From assembly GCF_902506435.1 (NCBI RefSeq), contig NZ_LR733215.1, forward strand, positions 336,038 through 400,037: a stretch of 64,000 bases of DNA. The letters are read 5' to 3'. This document shows, piece by piece, positions 53,571-62,056 of the stretch. The number at the start of each line of letters is the position of its first letter. Position 1 is the stretch's first letter. Under the pieces are notes generated by a model that saw nothing but the letters and a program-made list of their open reading frames with translations, was not told the DNA's origin and did no database searches. This DNA is from Nocardioides sp. AX2bis (GTDB lineage Bacteria > Actinomycetota > Actinomycetes > Propionibacteriales > Nocardioidaceae). A program made the position numbers and the translations under genes.

Positions 53571-53586
53571 GTTGCCGATCGGCAAC
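53571..53586. promoter_or_regulatory. Perfect 16-bp palindrome in a divergent gap
   Basis: GTTGCCGATCGGCAAC reads the same on both strands. It lies 40 bases before the methyltransferase start and 69 bases before the SCO6745 gene start. It contains TTGCCGATC, also found at 1442-1450 in the XRE control region. Operator use is inferred. Confidence 0.5.
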
Positions 53587-53626
53587 AGGGTTTGTCGTCG
53601 CGACCGTCAGGGAGCAGGCTGGACGC

Positions 53627-54289
53627 ATGAGCGCCCCGCACCCCGACCAGCCCGACGACGCCGAGATGCGCCGCCTGTTCTTCGAGAGCCCCGCCTGGGA
53701 CGAGCGGTACGCCGCCGCCGACCGGATCTGGAGCGGGCGGGTCAACCCGGTGCTCGCCACCGAGGCCGTCTCGCTGGCGCCGGGCCGCGCGCTCGACGTC
53801 GGCAGCGGGGAGGGCGGCGACGCGATCTGGCTCGCGACCCAGGGCTGGGAGGTCGTCGGGCTCGAGTTCAGCCGGGTCGCCCGGGAGCGCGCCGCCCAGC
53901 ACGCCGCCGACACCGGGGTGGACGGCCGTACGACCTGGCGGGACGCCGACGTGCGCACCTGGGAGCCCGGCGAGGAGCGCTGGGACCTGGTCACCTCGCA
54001 CTTCTTCCACCAGCCCGACCAGCGGCTGCCCGACGTCGTACGACGCCTCGCCGGTGCGGTCGCTCCCGGCGGCACGCTGCTCGTGGTCGGGCACCACCCC
54101 GCCGACCTCGGCACCGGGGCCCGGCACGGCGACCCCACCTGGCTCTTCACCGCCGAGGAGCTCGTCCCGGCGCTCGACCCGGACGCCTTCGAGCTCGAGG
54201 CCGTGGAGGCCCGGACCCGGACCGGTCCGCACCCCGAGGGCGGCACCGCCGAGTTCACCGACGCCGTCCTGCGGGCCCGCCGCCGCTGA
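53627..54289 (+). CDS. Class I SAM-dependent methyltransferase
   Basis: A methyltransferase of 220 residues with RALDVGSGEGGDAIWLATQGWEVVGLE (SAM motif I) and GGTLLVVGHHPADLG. It is a clear paralogue of the protein at 2469 (same motif spacing and N-terminal WDERY), without the long His-rich insertion. ATG 53627 follows GGGAG. Acceptor unknown. Confidence 0.85.
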   Translation: MSAPHPDQPDDAEMRRLFFESPAWDERYAAADRIWSGRVNPVLATEAVSLAPGRALDVGSGEGGDAIWLATQGWEVVGLEFSRVARERAAQHAADTGVDGRTTWRDADVRTWEPGEERWDLVTSHFFHQPDQRLPDVVRRLAGAVAPGGTLLVVGHHPADLGTGARHGDPTWLFTAEELVPALDPDAFELEAVEARTRTGPHPEGGTAEFTDAVLRARRR

Positions 54290-54394
54290 CGCCGGCCCGA
54301 CGGGCCGATGAGTCCCGGGCGTCGGCGCGGTCGGAGAGGATGAGACGCGCCCGCCACCCCGGAGCGGGCGCCCACAACCGGGAGGACCCCCCCC

Positions 54395-54970
54395 ATGGGA
54401 CGCATCGTCGCCTGCTTCTTCACCACGGTCGACGGGGTGGTGGAGTCGCCGCACGAGTGGCACTTCCCCTACTTCGACGACGCCATGGGGCGCGCTGTCG
54501 ACCAGGTTGCCGGCGAGGCCTCGGCCTACCTGATGGGACGCGTGCTCTACGACCAGTGGTCGCAGTACTGGCCCGGCAACACCACCGACGAGTTCGGCGA
54601 GGTCATCAACCCGATCGCCAAGTACGTCGTCTCCTCGACGCTCACCTCGGCCGACTGGGAGAACACCACGGTCATCCCGGGCGACGACGCCGCGCGCCGG
54701 GTCGCCGAGCTGAAGGCCGCGACCACGGGCACGATCGCGATGTCGGGCTGCGCCACGACCGTGCGCTGGCTGCTCGCCGAGGGCCTGCTCGACGAGCTGG
54801 TGCTGCTGGTCGACCCGATCGCGGTCGGCACCGGCGCCCGGCTGTTCGAGGACGGCGACCGCACGCCGCTGACCCTGCTCTCGAGCGAGGCGTTCGACAC
54901 CGGCGTGCTGCACCTGCGCTACGCCCCGGCGCCGCGGGTCGCCGAGCCGGCCGCGGGCCCGGCATCATGA
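54395..54970 (+). CDS. Dihydrofolate reductase family (RibD C-terminal-like) protein
   Basis: A protein of 191 residues with the RibD-C/DHFR-like fold: IVACFFTTVDGVVESPHEW, YLMGRVLYDQW, YVVSSTLTSADWENTTVI and LADELVLLVDP-like text (LLDELVLLVDPIAVGTGARLF). Such proteins reduce pterins, flavin precursors or other NADPH substrates. Which one cannot be told. ATG 54395 follows GGGAGGA. Four bases separate it from arfB. Confidence 0.88.
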   Translation: MGRIVACFFTTVDGVVESPHEWHFPYFDDAMGRAVDQVAGEASAYLMGRVLYDQWSQYWPGNTTDEFGEVINPIAKYVVSSTLTSADWENTTVIPGDDAARRVAELKAATTGTIAMSGCATTVRWLLAEGLLDELVLLVDPIAVGTGARLFEDGDRTPLTLLSSEAFDTGVLHLRYAPAPRVAEPAAGPAS

Positions 54971-54974
54971 GGGG

Positions 54975-55403
54975 ATGCCCGACGACCTCGCGGTGACCAG
55001 GTCGCTGGTCATCCCCGCCGCGGAGCTGCGCGAGCGCTTCTCGCGCAGCTCCGGGCCGGGCGGCCAGGGCGTCAACACCGCCGACAGCCGGGTCGAGCTG
55101 AGCTGGGACGTCGCGGGCTCGGCCGTGCTGACCCCCACCCAGCGCTCCCGCCTGCTGGAGCACCTCGCGGGCCGGCTGGTCGACGGGGCGCTCACGATCG
55201 CGGCCAGCGAGCACCGCACCCAGCTGGCCAACCGGCGGGCGGCGCGGGAGCGGCTGACCACGCTGGTGCGCGACGCCGCCGCACCGCCCCCGCCGCCGCG
55301 TCGGGCGACCAGGCCGACCCGCGGCTCGCAGCGCCGCCGCCTCGACACCAAGAAGCAGCGCGGCGAGGTCAAGCGGGGCCGACGCGGCGGCGGGTGGGAC
55401 TGA
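54975..55403 (+). CDS. arfB: Alternative ribosome-rescue factor ArfB (peptidyl-tRNA hydrolase)
   Basis: A protein of 142 residues with the release-factor GGQ motif in SSGPGGQGVNTADSRVEL and a basic, Pro-rich C-terminal tail (KKQRGEVKRGRRGG) that in this family enters the mRNA channel. It frees peptides from ribosomes stalled without a stop codon. ATG 54975. Confidence 0.92.
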   Translation: MPDDLAVTRSLVIPAAELRERFSRSSGPGGQGVNTADSRVELSWDVAGSAVLTPTQRSRLLEHLAGRLVDGALTIAASEHRTQLANRRAARERLTTLVRDAAAPPPPPRRATRPTRGSQRRRLDTKKQRGEVKRGRRGGGWD

Positions 55404-55441
55404 CGGTCGTCGGTGCCTGGTTCGATGGCCGGGTGAGCCCG

Positions 55442-56293
55442 ATGCGTCGCCGTACCCTCCTGCGCGGTCTCGGCCTGCTGGCCGGCGCGGGAGCCGTCGG
55501 CGGCCTGAGCAGCTGTGGAGACGACCCTGTGCCCCCACCCCCGCCCACCAGCCCCGACGGACTCCCGCAGGGCCGGCTGACCTACGGCGACGACCCCAGC
55601 CAGTACGCCGAGCTCGCCCGGCCCGCCGGTGAGCCGCGCGGCGTGGTCGTCGTGCTGCACGGCGGATTCTGGCGCGCGGAGTACGGCCTCGACCTCGGCC
55701 GACCGCTGGCCGCCGACCTGACCGAGCGGGGCTGGGCGACCCTCAACGTCGAGTACCGCCGGGTCGGCAACGGCGGGGGAGTGCCCGAGACGCTGGACGA
55801 CGTCGCCGCCGCGATCGACCTGCTCGCCCGGTCCGACCTCGGCCTCGACCTGACGACCGTGGTGACCCTGGGCCACTCCGCGGGCGGCCACCTCGCGGCG
55901 TGGGCGGCCTCCCGCGGCCGCGACGAGCGCTGGGCCGGCGGGGTGGACGTGACCGCCGTGGTCAGCCAGGCCGGCGTGCTCGACCTGCGCGCGGCCACCG
56001 AGGAGGGGCTCGGTGGCGGCGCGGTCGAGGACCTGCTGGGCCACCCGTACGGTCCCGACGACGCGATCGTCGACCCCGCCCGCCAGGTCCCGCTGGACGT
56101 GCCGGTCTGGTGCGTGCACGGCGCCTCGGACCCGATCGTGCCCCCGTCGCAGTCGGTCGGCTACGTCGAGGCGGCGACCGCCGCCGGGGCGGAGGCCACG
56201 CTGGTCGAGGTGGACGGCGACCACTTCACGGTGATCGACGTGTCGTCGCCGGCGTGGGCGAGCACGGTCGACGTGCTCGACTCGCTCGCCTGA
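55442..56293 (+). CDS. Tat-type lipoprotein esterase (kynurenine formamidase-like)
   Basis: An alpha/beta hydrolase of 283 residues. The N-terminus MRRRTLLRGLGLLAGAGAVG is a twin-arginine-like signal ending in the lipobox GLSSC. The core has VVVLHGGFWRAEYG, the nucleophile serine in TLGHSAGGHLAAWA, an acid near VHGASDPIVPPSQS and a histidine in VDGDHFTVID. ATG 55442 is preferred over a GTG at 55433. The pattern resembles arylformamidases and BD-FAE esterases. Confidence 0.85.
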   Translation: MRRRTLLRGLGLLAGAGAVGGLSSCGDDPVPPPPPTSPDGLPQGRLTYGDDPSQYAELARPAGEPRGVVVVLHGGFWRAEYGLDLGRPLAADLTERGWATLNVEYRRVGNGGGVPETLDDVAAAIDLLARSDLGLDLTTVVTLGHSAGGHLAAWAASRGRDERWAGGVDVTAVVSQAGVLDLRAATEEGLGGGAVEDLLGHPYGPDDAIVDPARQVPLDVPVWCVHGASDPIVPPSQSVGYVEAATAAGAEATLVEVDGDHFTVIDVSSPAWASTVDVLDSLA

Positions 56294-56303
56294 GGCTGGT
56301 CGC

Positions 56304-57161
56304 CTACCAGGACCCCGTCGTGCGCCGCCGCGTCTCCGGGCCGGGACCGGGCTGGCAGTGCGGGCACCACCACGTGCGCCGGTTGCCGGGGTCGTTCTCG
56401 AGCTCGGCCACCATCTGCACCTCGGTGCCGCAGCGCAGGCACGCCCGCCGCTGGCGCCCGGAGACCCAGTGCGTCTCGCCGCGGGTGCCGAGGCCGGTGG
56501 TCACCTGGTAGGCGCCCTCGACGGTGGCGGAGTGCCGCAGCGCGAGCGCGGCGCGGTCGACGAGGCGGGCGAGGTCGATGCCGCCCACGGGGGTCCAGGG
56601 GCTGACCCCGGTCAGGAACGCCAGCTCGTTGGCCCACAGGTTGCCCAGCCCGGCCATCCGGGTCTGGTCGAGCAGTGCGGTCACCAGGGAGCGGTCCGGG
56701 TCCGCGCCGAGGCGGCGTACGGCGGCCGCGGCGTCCCAGTCCGGCCGCAGCGGGTCCGGGCCGAGGTGCCCCACCAGGCGGTCCTCGTCGCGGGTGCGCA
56801 CCAGGTCGAGCTGGTGCAGCCGTCGGCCCCAGCCGGTGCCGCCGGTGGTCTCGAGGACCACCCGCACCTCGTTCATCAGCCGGGTCGGCAGCCGCTTGCC
56901 GGGCCCGGTCACCGACCACTCGCCGTCCATCAGCAGGTGGGAGTGCAGCGTCACCGGCTCCGGGTCGACGCCGTCCGGCGGACCGGCGTCGAAGCGGGTC
57001 AGCAGGTGCTTGCCGTACGTCGCGTGCTCCAGCAGCGTGCGACCGGTCAGGTCGCGGGTGGCCAGGCGGGGCACGCGCAGGTCCGTACCGACGACACGCT
57101 GCCCGCGCAGCCGGCGGTCGAGCCGCCGCGCGAGCTTGTAGACGCTGTCGCCCTCCGGCAC
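56304..57161 (-). CDS. nei: Endonuclease VIII-type DNA glycosylase
   Basis: A bifunctional base-excision repair enzyme of 285 residues. The start is set at GTG 57161 because the catalytic Pro2-Glu3 must follow the initiator: PEGDSVYKLARRL. An ATG 13 codons upstream would bury it. Other features are LLMDGEWSV, LLDQTRMAGLGNLWANEL (helix-two-turn-helix) and the C-terminal zinc finger CLRCGT-WWCPHCQ. It removes oxidised pyrimidines. Confidence 0.93.
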   Translation of the reverse strand: MPEGDSVYKLARRLDRRLRGQRVVGTDLRVPRLATRDLTGRTLLEHATYGKHLLTRFDAGPPDGVDPEPVTLHSHLLMDGEWSVTGPGKRLPTRLMNEVRVVLETTGGTGWGRRLHQLDLVRTRDEDRLVGHLGPDPLRPDWDAAAAVRRLGADPDRSLVTALLDQTRMAGLGNLWANELAFLTGVSPWTPVGGIDLARLVDRAALALRHSATVEGAYQVTTGLGTRGETHWVSGRQRRACLRCGTEVQMVAELENDPGNRRTWWCPHCQPGPGPETRRRTTGSW

Positions 57162-57209
57162 CCGGACAGTCAACCAGCGCCCCGAGGAGGCCCCTCCCAC
57201 CCGCCCGGG

Positions 57210-57274
57210 GCGCCGGAAACGTCACCTCGAGGCGCCGCAAGCGTCATCTCGGCTGTCCGCGAGCGTCATCTCGG
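57210..57274 (-). repeat. R1 tandem repeat, copy h (three units)
   Basis: Minus-strand order is canonical unit, CTTGCGGCGCC unit, then TTTCCGGCGC terminal unit. It lies between the divergent nei and sterol-carrier-like genes, 49 bases before the nei start. Confidence 0.88.
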
Positions 57275-57296
57275 CGGGGGTGGGCAGACTGGGGGC

Positions 57297-57656
57297 GTGC
57301 CCGCCCGTCTGCGACTCCTCGACCCGACCACCGTCGCCGCCGCGCTGGCGCGCCTGCACGCGGGCGAGGAGGAGAAGGGCGACCGGCGACTGCTGGTCAA
57401 GCACTACCTCGCGGTGCTCGAGGACCGGGTGCCCGGTCGCTCGGTCGAGGTGCGGGTCCCGCCGTACGCCGCGGTCCAGGCCGTCCCCGGTGTCCGGCAC
57501 ACCCGCGGCACCCCGCCGGCCGTGGTGGAGACCGACGGCGGCACCTGGATCGACCTGGCCAGCGGGGCGACCACCTGGGCCGAGGCCGAGGCGGCCGGGC
57601 TGATCCGGGCCTCCGGCCAGCGCGCCGACCTCGCGCCGTACCTGCCCCTCACCTGA
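57297..57656 (+). CDS. Sterol-carrier-like (SCP2/MDMPI-related) protein
   Basis: A protein of 119 residues with the pattern RLLVKHYLAVLEDRVPGRSVEVRVPPYAAVQ and ETDGGTWIDLASGATTWAEAEAAG, as in the small actinobacterial sterol-carrier family found near mycothiol-dependent enzymes. Ligand unknown. Start GTG 57297. Confidence 0.75.
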   Translation: MPARLRLLDPTTVAAALARLHAGEEEKGDRRLLVKHYLAVLEDRVPGRSVEVRVPPYAAVQAVPGVRHTRGTPPAVVETDGGTWIDLASGATTWAEAEAAGLIRASGQRADLAPYLPLT

Positions 57657-57682
57657 GGCGCGCTGCTGGCTAGCGTGGCCCC

Positions 57683-59056
57683 ATGAGCCCAGAGAACCCC
57701 ACCGGCGACCTCCGCGACCGCGTCCAGGCCCTGCTGCCCGGGCTGCGCGCCGACCTCGAAGACCTGGTCCGCATCGAATCGGTCAGCGCCGACCCCGCCC
57801 GCGCCGGGGAGGTGCGCCGCAGCGCCGAGGCCGTCGCGACGCTGCTGCGCGCCGAGGACTTCGACCGGGTCGACGTGGTCTCCGTCGAGGACGGGGCGCC
57901 CGCGGTGATCGCGCACAAGGCCGGGCCGGCCGGCGCACCGACGGTGCTGCTCTACGCGCACCACGACGTGCAGCCGGAGAACGACCACGCCGACTGGGAC
58001 AGCCCGCCGTTCGAGCCGACCGAGCGGGACTCGCCGACCGGGCGCCGGCTCTTCGCGCGCGGCGCGGCCGACGACAAGGCCGGGATCGTGGCGCACCTCG
58101 GCGCCGCCCGCGTCTTCGGTGCCGACCTGCCGGTCAACCTCACGGTCTTCGTGGAGGGCGAGGAGGAGGTCGGGTCCGAGACGCTCCCGGCCCTGCTGGC
58201 CGAGCACCGCGAGCGCCTGGCCGCCGACGTGATCGTGATCGCGGACTCGGGCAACTGGGACGTCGGCGTCCCGGCGCTGACGACCAGCCTGCGCGGCCTG
58301 GTCCGCATGGACGTCACCGTGCGCACCCTCACCCACGCCGTCCACTCCGGGATGTGGGGCGGGCTGGTGCCGGATGCGCTGATGGCGCTGACCCGGCTGC
58401 TGGCGAGCCTGCACGACGACGAGGGGAACGTGGCGGTGGCCGGGCTGCACGCCGGCCCCGCCGCCGACGTCGACTACCCCGAGGAGCGGCTGCGGGCCGA
58501 GTCCGGCGCCACCGCCGACGTGCACTGGATCGGCTCCGGCAGCGCGGTGGAGCGGCTCTGGACCAAGCCGTCGCTGTCGATCACCGGCCTGGACGCCCCG
58601 AAGGTCGAGGGCGCCAGCAACACCCTGGTCCCGGCCGCGCGGGCCCGGATCAGCATGCGGATCGCACCCGGCGACACCACCGCCTCGGCCGTCGCGGCGC
58701 TCCGCACCCACCTGGAGCAGCACGTGCCGTGGGGCGCCACGCTCGACGCGGTGGTCAGCGACACCGGCGAGGCCACCCAGATCGACGCGACGGGACCGGC
58801 GTACGACGCCGCGCGCGAGGCGTTCGCGGAGGCCTGGGACGGCACGCGCCCGGTCGACATGGGCGTCGGCGGGTCGATCCCGTTCATCGCCGAGTTCCTC
58901 GAGACCTTCCCGGAGGCCAGCGTGCTGGTGACCGGGGTCGAGGACCCCGACACCCGCGCCCACGGCGCGAACGAGGGCCTGCACCTGGCCGAGTTCGAGC
59001 GGGTCGTCCTGGCCGAGGCGCTGCTGCTGCGGAACCTGGCCAGTCCCACTTCGTGA
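57683..59056 (+). CDS. M20 family metallopeptidase (dipeptidase-like)
   Basis: A zinc dipeptidase of 457 residues. Metal ligands are in LYAHHDVQPEND, RGAADDKAGI, VEGEEEVGSE and, near the C-terminus, DTRAHGANEGLH. The middle LTHAVHSGMWGGLVPDAL belongs to the dimerisation domain. It probably cleaves dipeptides in the cytoplasm; no signal peptide. Confidence 0.93.
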   Translation: MSPENPTGDLRDRVQALLPGLRADLEDLVRIESVSADPARAGEVRRSAEAVATLLRAEDFDRVDVVSVEDGAPAVIAHKAGPAGAPTVLLYAHHDVQPENDHADWDSPPFEPTERDSPTGRRLFARGAADDKAGIVAHLGAARVFGADLPVNLTVFVEGEEEVGSETLPALLAEHRERLAADVIVIADSGNWDVGVPALTTSLRGLVRMDVTVRTLTHAVHSGMWGGLVPDALMALTRLLASLHDDEGNVAVAGLHAGPAADVDYPEERLRAESGATADVHWIGSGSAVERLWTKPSLSITGLDAPKVEGASNTLVPAARARISMRIAPGDTTASAVAALRTHLEQHVPWGATLDAVVSDTGEATQIDATGPAYDAAREAFAEAWDGTRPVDMGVGGSIPFIAEFLETFPEASVLVTGVEDPDTRAHGANEGLHLAEFERVVLAEALLLRNLASPTS

Positions 59057-59130
59057 GATTCCACCGATGTGGTGAACCCTGGTGGCGGCGGTCACGTTAA
59101 CACTGGGTAACCAGTCACCTTGGAGGTTCC

Positions 59131-61515
59131 ATGACCAGCACGATCAGCAGCAACCTCGACGAGCAGGACGAGGGCGCCGGCGTCACCGGGTTCCGTCGCC
59201 GTCGCTTCCTCGGCTACGTCCTCGGGGGCAGCACCCTGATCGCTGCCGCCGAGCTGTCCTTCGCCGGCTCGGCCACCGCCGACGGGATCCCGTCCGCGCC
59301 GCAGATCCCGGAGGTCTACGACCTCGAGGACGCACAGACCGACGCGGCGCTGCCCACCTCGCAGCTGATCCAGATCGTCATCAACACCGACGGCACCGCC
59401 TCCTTCGAGCTGCCGCGCTCCGAGAACGGCCAGGGCGTGACGACCTCCACCGCGATGATCATCGCCGAGGAGCTCGACATCGCGCTGAAGAAGGTCAAGG
59501 TCACCCTGGCGCCCGCGCGCCCGGAGCTGTTCCTGAACCAGCTGACCGGTGGCTCGAACACGACCTTCTCGACCTACACCCCGATCCGGGTCGCCGCGGC
59601 GATCGCCCGCCGCGCCCTGCTCGACGCCGCGGCCAACCGGTTCGAGACCGACGCCGAGCGCCTCGAGGTGATCGCCGGCGTCATCACGAACACCGCCACC
59701 GGGGAGACCCTGACCTTCGGCGACCTCGCCGAGGAGGCTGCCGGGCTGTTCGACCGTGAGGTCGAGGTCGAGCTCAAGGACGACGCCGAGATGACCATCG
59801 TCGGGACGCCGCGGGGACGCGACGACGCGCGACTGGCCGTGACCGGCGCCAAGGACTTCGCGATGGACCTCGACATCGCGGGCGCCCTGCCCACGATGAT
59901 CTGCCGGGCACCCACGCTGAACGGCACGCCGCGGGTGCTCCAGAACCGCTCCGCCATCCTGGCCATGCCCGGGGTCGCGGGCGTGGCTCAGGTCAGCACC
60001 GGCATCGCGGTGCGGGCCCGCACCTTCGGGCAGTGCATCGACGCGATCCGCGCGATGAAGGTCTCCTGGAACCAGGGGTCGGTGGAGGGCGAGTCGGACG
60101 AGACGATCCTGGCCGAGCTCCGGCGTGCGGAGCTGCCGTTCACCCCGGTCAGCCAGGTCCCGGACCTCCCGCTGCTCGGCAACAAGACCCACGAGCTGTC
60201 CTTCGAGTTCATGTTCCGCTCCTCGGCCGCGCTCGAGCCGTACGCCGCCGTGGCCGACGTCCGCGCGGACTCGGCGGAGGTCTGGGCGGGGCTGAAGTCC
60301 CCGATCCTGGCCCAGCAGGACATCGCGAAGATGCTCGGTCTCAGCCAGGAGCAGGTCACGGTGAACGTGGTCACCGGCGGTGGCTCGTTCGGGCACAAGC
60401 TGTTCAGCAACCACGCGCTCGAGGCCGCCGAGTGCTCGCGGGCCCTGGGCAACGTGCCCGTACGCCTGATGTGGCACCGCGCCGACGAGCCCCGCCAGGG
60501 CCGGCTGCACCCGATGGTGACGTCCCGGATCCGGGCGGTGACCGCTCCTGCGCTGATCGGGACCGGTCGCAAGGTCTTCGCCTTCGAGCAGCGCAACACC
60601 TCGGTGGTCACCGACTTCAGCCACGGGTTCGGCGAGGTCATCACCTCCACCGTCGCCGACCTGCCAGCGGGCCTGGGCGAGCTCAGCCTGTCGCAGACGA
60701 TCTTCGTGCTCACCCAGGAGCTCGGGTACGACTTCGGCGCCGTCACCCAGCTGCTGAACGAGGTCGACAGCCGCTTCAACACCGGCAGCATGCGCAACAT
60801 CTACTCCCCGGACACCCGCGTGGCCGCCGAGCTGATGGTCGACGTGCTCGCGAAGGACGCCGACAAGGACCCGCTGGAGTACCGGCTGGAGTTCCTCCGC
60901 AACGAGGAGACCAAGCGGGCGCTGGAGAAGGTGGCCGAGGAGGGCAACTGGGGGCGCAGGATGCCCGCCGGCACCGCCCAGGGCATCGCCATCCACAAGG
61001 AGTACAAGGGCGTCACCGCCTGCCTGGTCGAGATCGACTGCCGGCCCGGCACGGTCAACCGCGACATCCGGGAGGCCGTGACCGGTCCCCGGGTGACCAA
61101 GGGCGTGTTCGCGATCGACGCGGGCAAGGTGATCAACCCGCGCGGGCTGGAGGCGCAGATGATCGGCGGCTTCTCGGACGGGATCGCGATGACCCTGACC
61201 GCGAGCGTCCACCTGAAGGCCGGTCACTTCCTCGAGGCCAGCTGGGACAACTACTTCTACACCCGGCAGTGGAACGTGCCGCCGGCGCTCGAGGTGCACA
61301 TCCTGCCCTCCGACAAGTCCACCCCGGGCGGGGCGGGCGAGGCCGGGGTGGCGGCGACCGCGGCCGCGACCGCGTGCGCCTACGTGCGGGCCACCGGGAC
61401 GATGCCGACCCGGTTCCCGATCGCGCACGACACGTCCCTGTCCGCCTTCACGCCCAAGTCGTTCGTGCCGCCGGTCCCGCCGTCGCCCACCAACGGCCTC
61501 AAGCTGACCCGCTGA
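59131..61515 (+). CDS. Molybdenum hydroxylase large subunit with Tat signal (isoquinoline 1-oxidoreductase type)
   Basis: A molybdopterin-cytosine-dinucleotide enzyme subunit of 794 residues of the xanthine dehydrogenase family. A twin-arginine signal (RRRRFLGYVLGGSTLIAAAE) sits near residue 22, so the enzyme is exported folded. Cofactor motifs include GGGSFGHKLFSNHALEAAE and the catalytic glutamate near PGGAGEAGVAATAAA. It is a single polypeptide with the IorB-like duplicated arrangement. The 2Fe-2S subunit follows 29 bases later. Substrate unknown; no cofactor-insertion gene is in the window. Confidence 0.88.
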   Translation: MTSTISSNLDEQDEGAGVTGFRRRRFLGYVLGGSTLIAAAELSFAGSATADGIPSAPQIPEVYDLEDAQTDAALPTSQLIQIVINTDGTASFELPRSENGQGVTTSTAMIIAEELDIALKKVKVTLAPARPELFLNQLTGGSNTTFSTYTPIRVAAAIARRALLDAAANRFETDAERLEVIAGVITNTATGETLTFGDLAEEAAGLFDREVEVELKDDAEMTIVGTPRGRDDARLAVTGAKDFAMDLDIAGALPTMICRAPTLNGTPRVLQNRSAILAMPGVAGVAQVSTGIAVRARTFGQCIDAIRAMKVSWNQGSVEGESDETILAELRRAELPFTPVSQVPDLPLLGNKTHELSFEFMFRSSAALEPYAAVADVRADSAEVWAGLKSPILAQQDIAKMLGLSQEQVTVNVVTGGGSFGHKLFSNHALEAAECSRALGNVPVRLMWHRADEPRQGRLHPMVTSRIRAVTAPALIGTGRKVFAFEQRNTSVVTDFSHGFGEVITSTVADLPAGLGELSLSQTIFVLTQELGYDFGAVTQLLNEVDSRFNTGSMRNIYSPDTRVAAELMVDVLAKDADKDPLEYRLEFLRNEETKRALEKVAEEGNWGRRMPAGTAQGIAIHKEYKGVTACLVEIDCRPGTVNRDIREAVTGPRVTKGVFAIDAGKVINPRGLEAQMIGGFSDGIAMTLTASVHLKAGHFLEASWDNYFYTRQWNVPPALEVHILPSDKSTPGGAGEAGVAATAAATACAYVRATGTMPTRFPIAHDTSLSAFTPKSFVPPVPPSPTNGLKLTR

Positions 61516-61544
61516 TCGCGCGAGAGAGACAAAGGAACGAGATC

Positions 61545-62036
61545 ATGCCCAAGCAGACCTTCATCCTCAACGGCAAGAGCGTCACCGTGAACGTGGCGGA
61601 CGACGTCCGCGTCCTCTGGGTGCTGCGCGACATCCTCAAGGTGACCGGCCCGAAGTACGGGTGCGGCATCAACGTGTGCAAGGCGTGCACCTCGCACGTG
61701 AACGGCAAGGCCTTCAACCCCTGCGCGGTCAGGGTCGGTGACCTCAAGAGCACCGACAAGGTCACCACGATCGAGGGCCTGGCCACCCTCGACGGCCGCA
61801 AGGACCTGCACCCCATGCAGCAGGCCTGGATCGACCGGGACGTCGCCCAGTGCGGCTACTGCCAGCCCGGCCAGATCATGGAGGCCGTCGCCCTGGCGCG
61901 CCGGGTCAGGCGGGAGGGCCGCTCGATCACCGAGGCGGACCTCGACGCGATCCGCAACGTGTGCCGCTGCGGCACCTACACCCGCATCCGCGAGGCCGTG
62001 GTCCAGGGCGCGCGGGCGATGGGCCCGAACGACTGA
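61545..62036 (+). CDS. Molybdenum hydroxylase 2Fe-2S subunit
   Basis: The small iron-sulfur subunit, 163 residues. The plant-type cluster uses YGCGINVCKACTSHV and a later NPC; the second cluster uses CGYCQPGQIM and NVCRCGTYTR. It has no signal peptide, so export would depend on the Tat signal of the large subunit. ATG 61545 follows AAAGGAACGAG. Confidence 0.94.
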   Translation: MPKQTFILNGKSVTVNVADDVRVLWVLRDILKVTGPKYGCGINVCKACTSHVNGKAFNPCAVRVGDLKSTDKVTTIEGLATLDGRKDLHPMQQAWIDRDVAQCGYCQPGQIMEAVALARRVRREGRSITEADLDAIRNVCRCGTYTRIREAVVQGARAMGPND

Positions 62037-62056
62037 CCTGACGTCCCCGGCCCGGT

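Noticed and set aside
57162..57200. ATG at 57200 as the start of nei
   Set aside because: It would put 13 residues before the catalytic Pro-Glu, which must be at the mature N-terminus; the GTG at 57161 does this.
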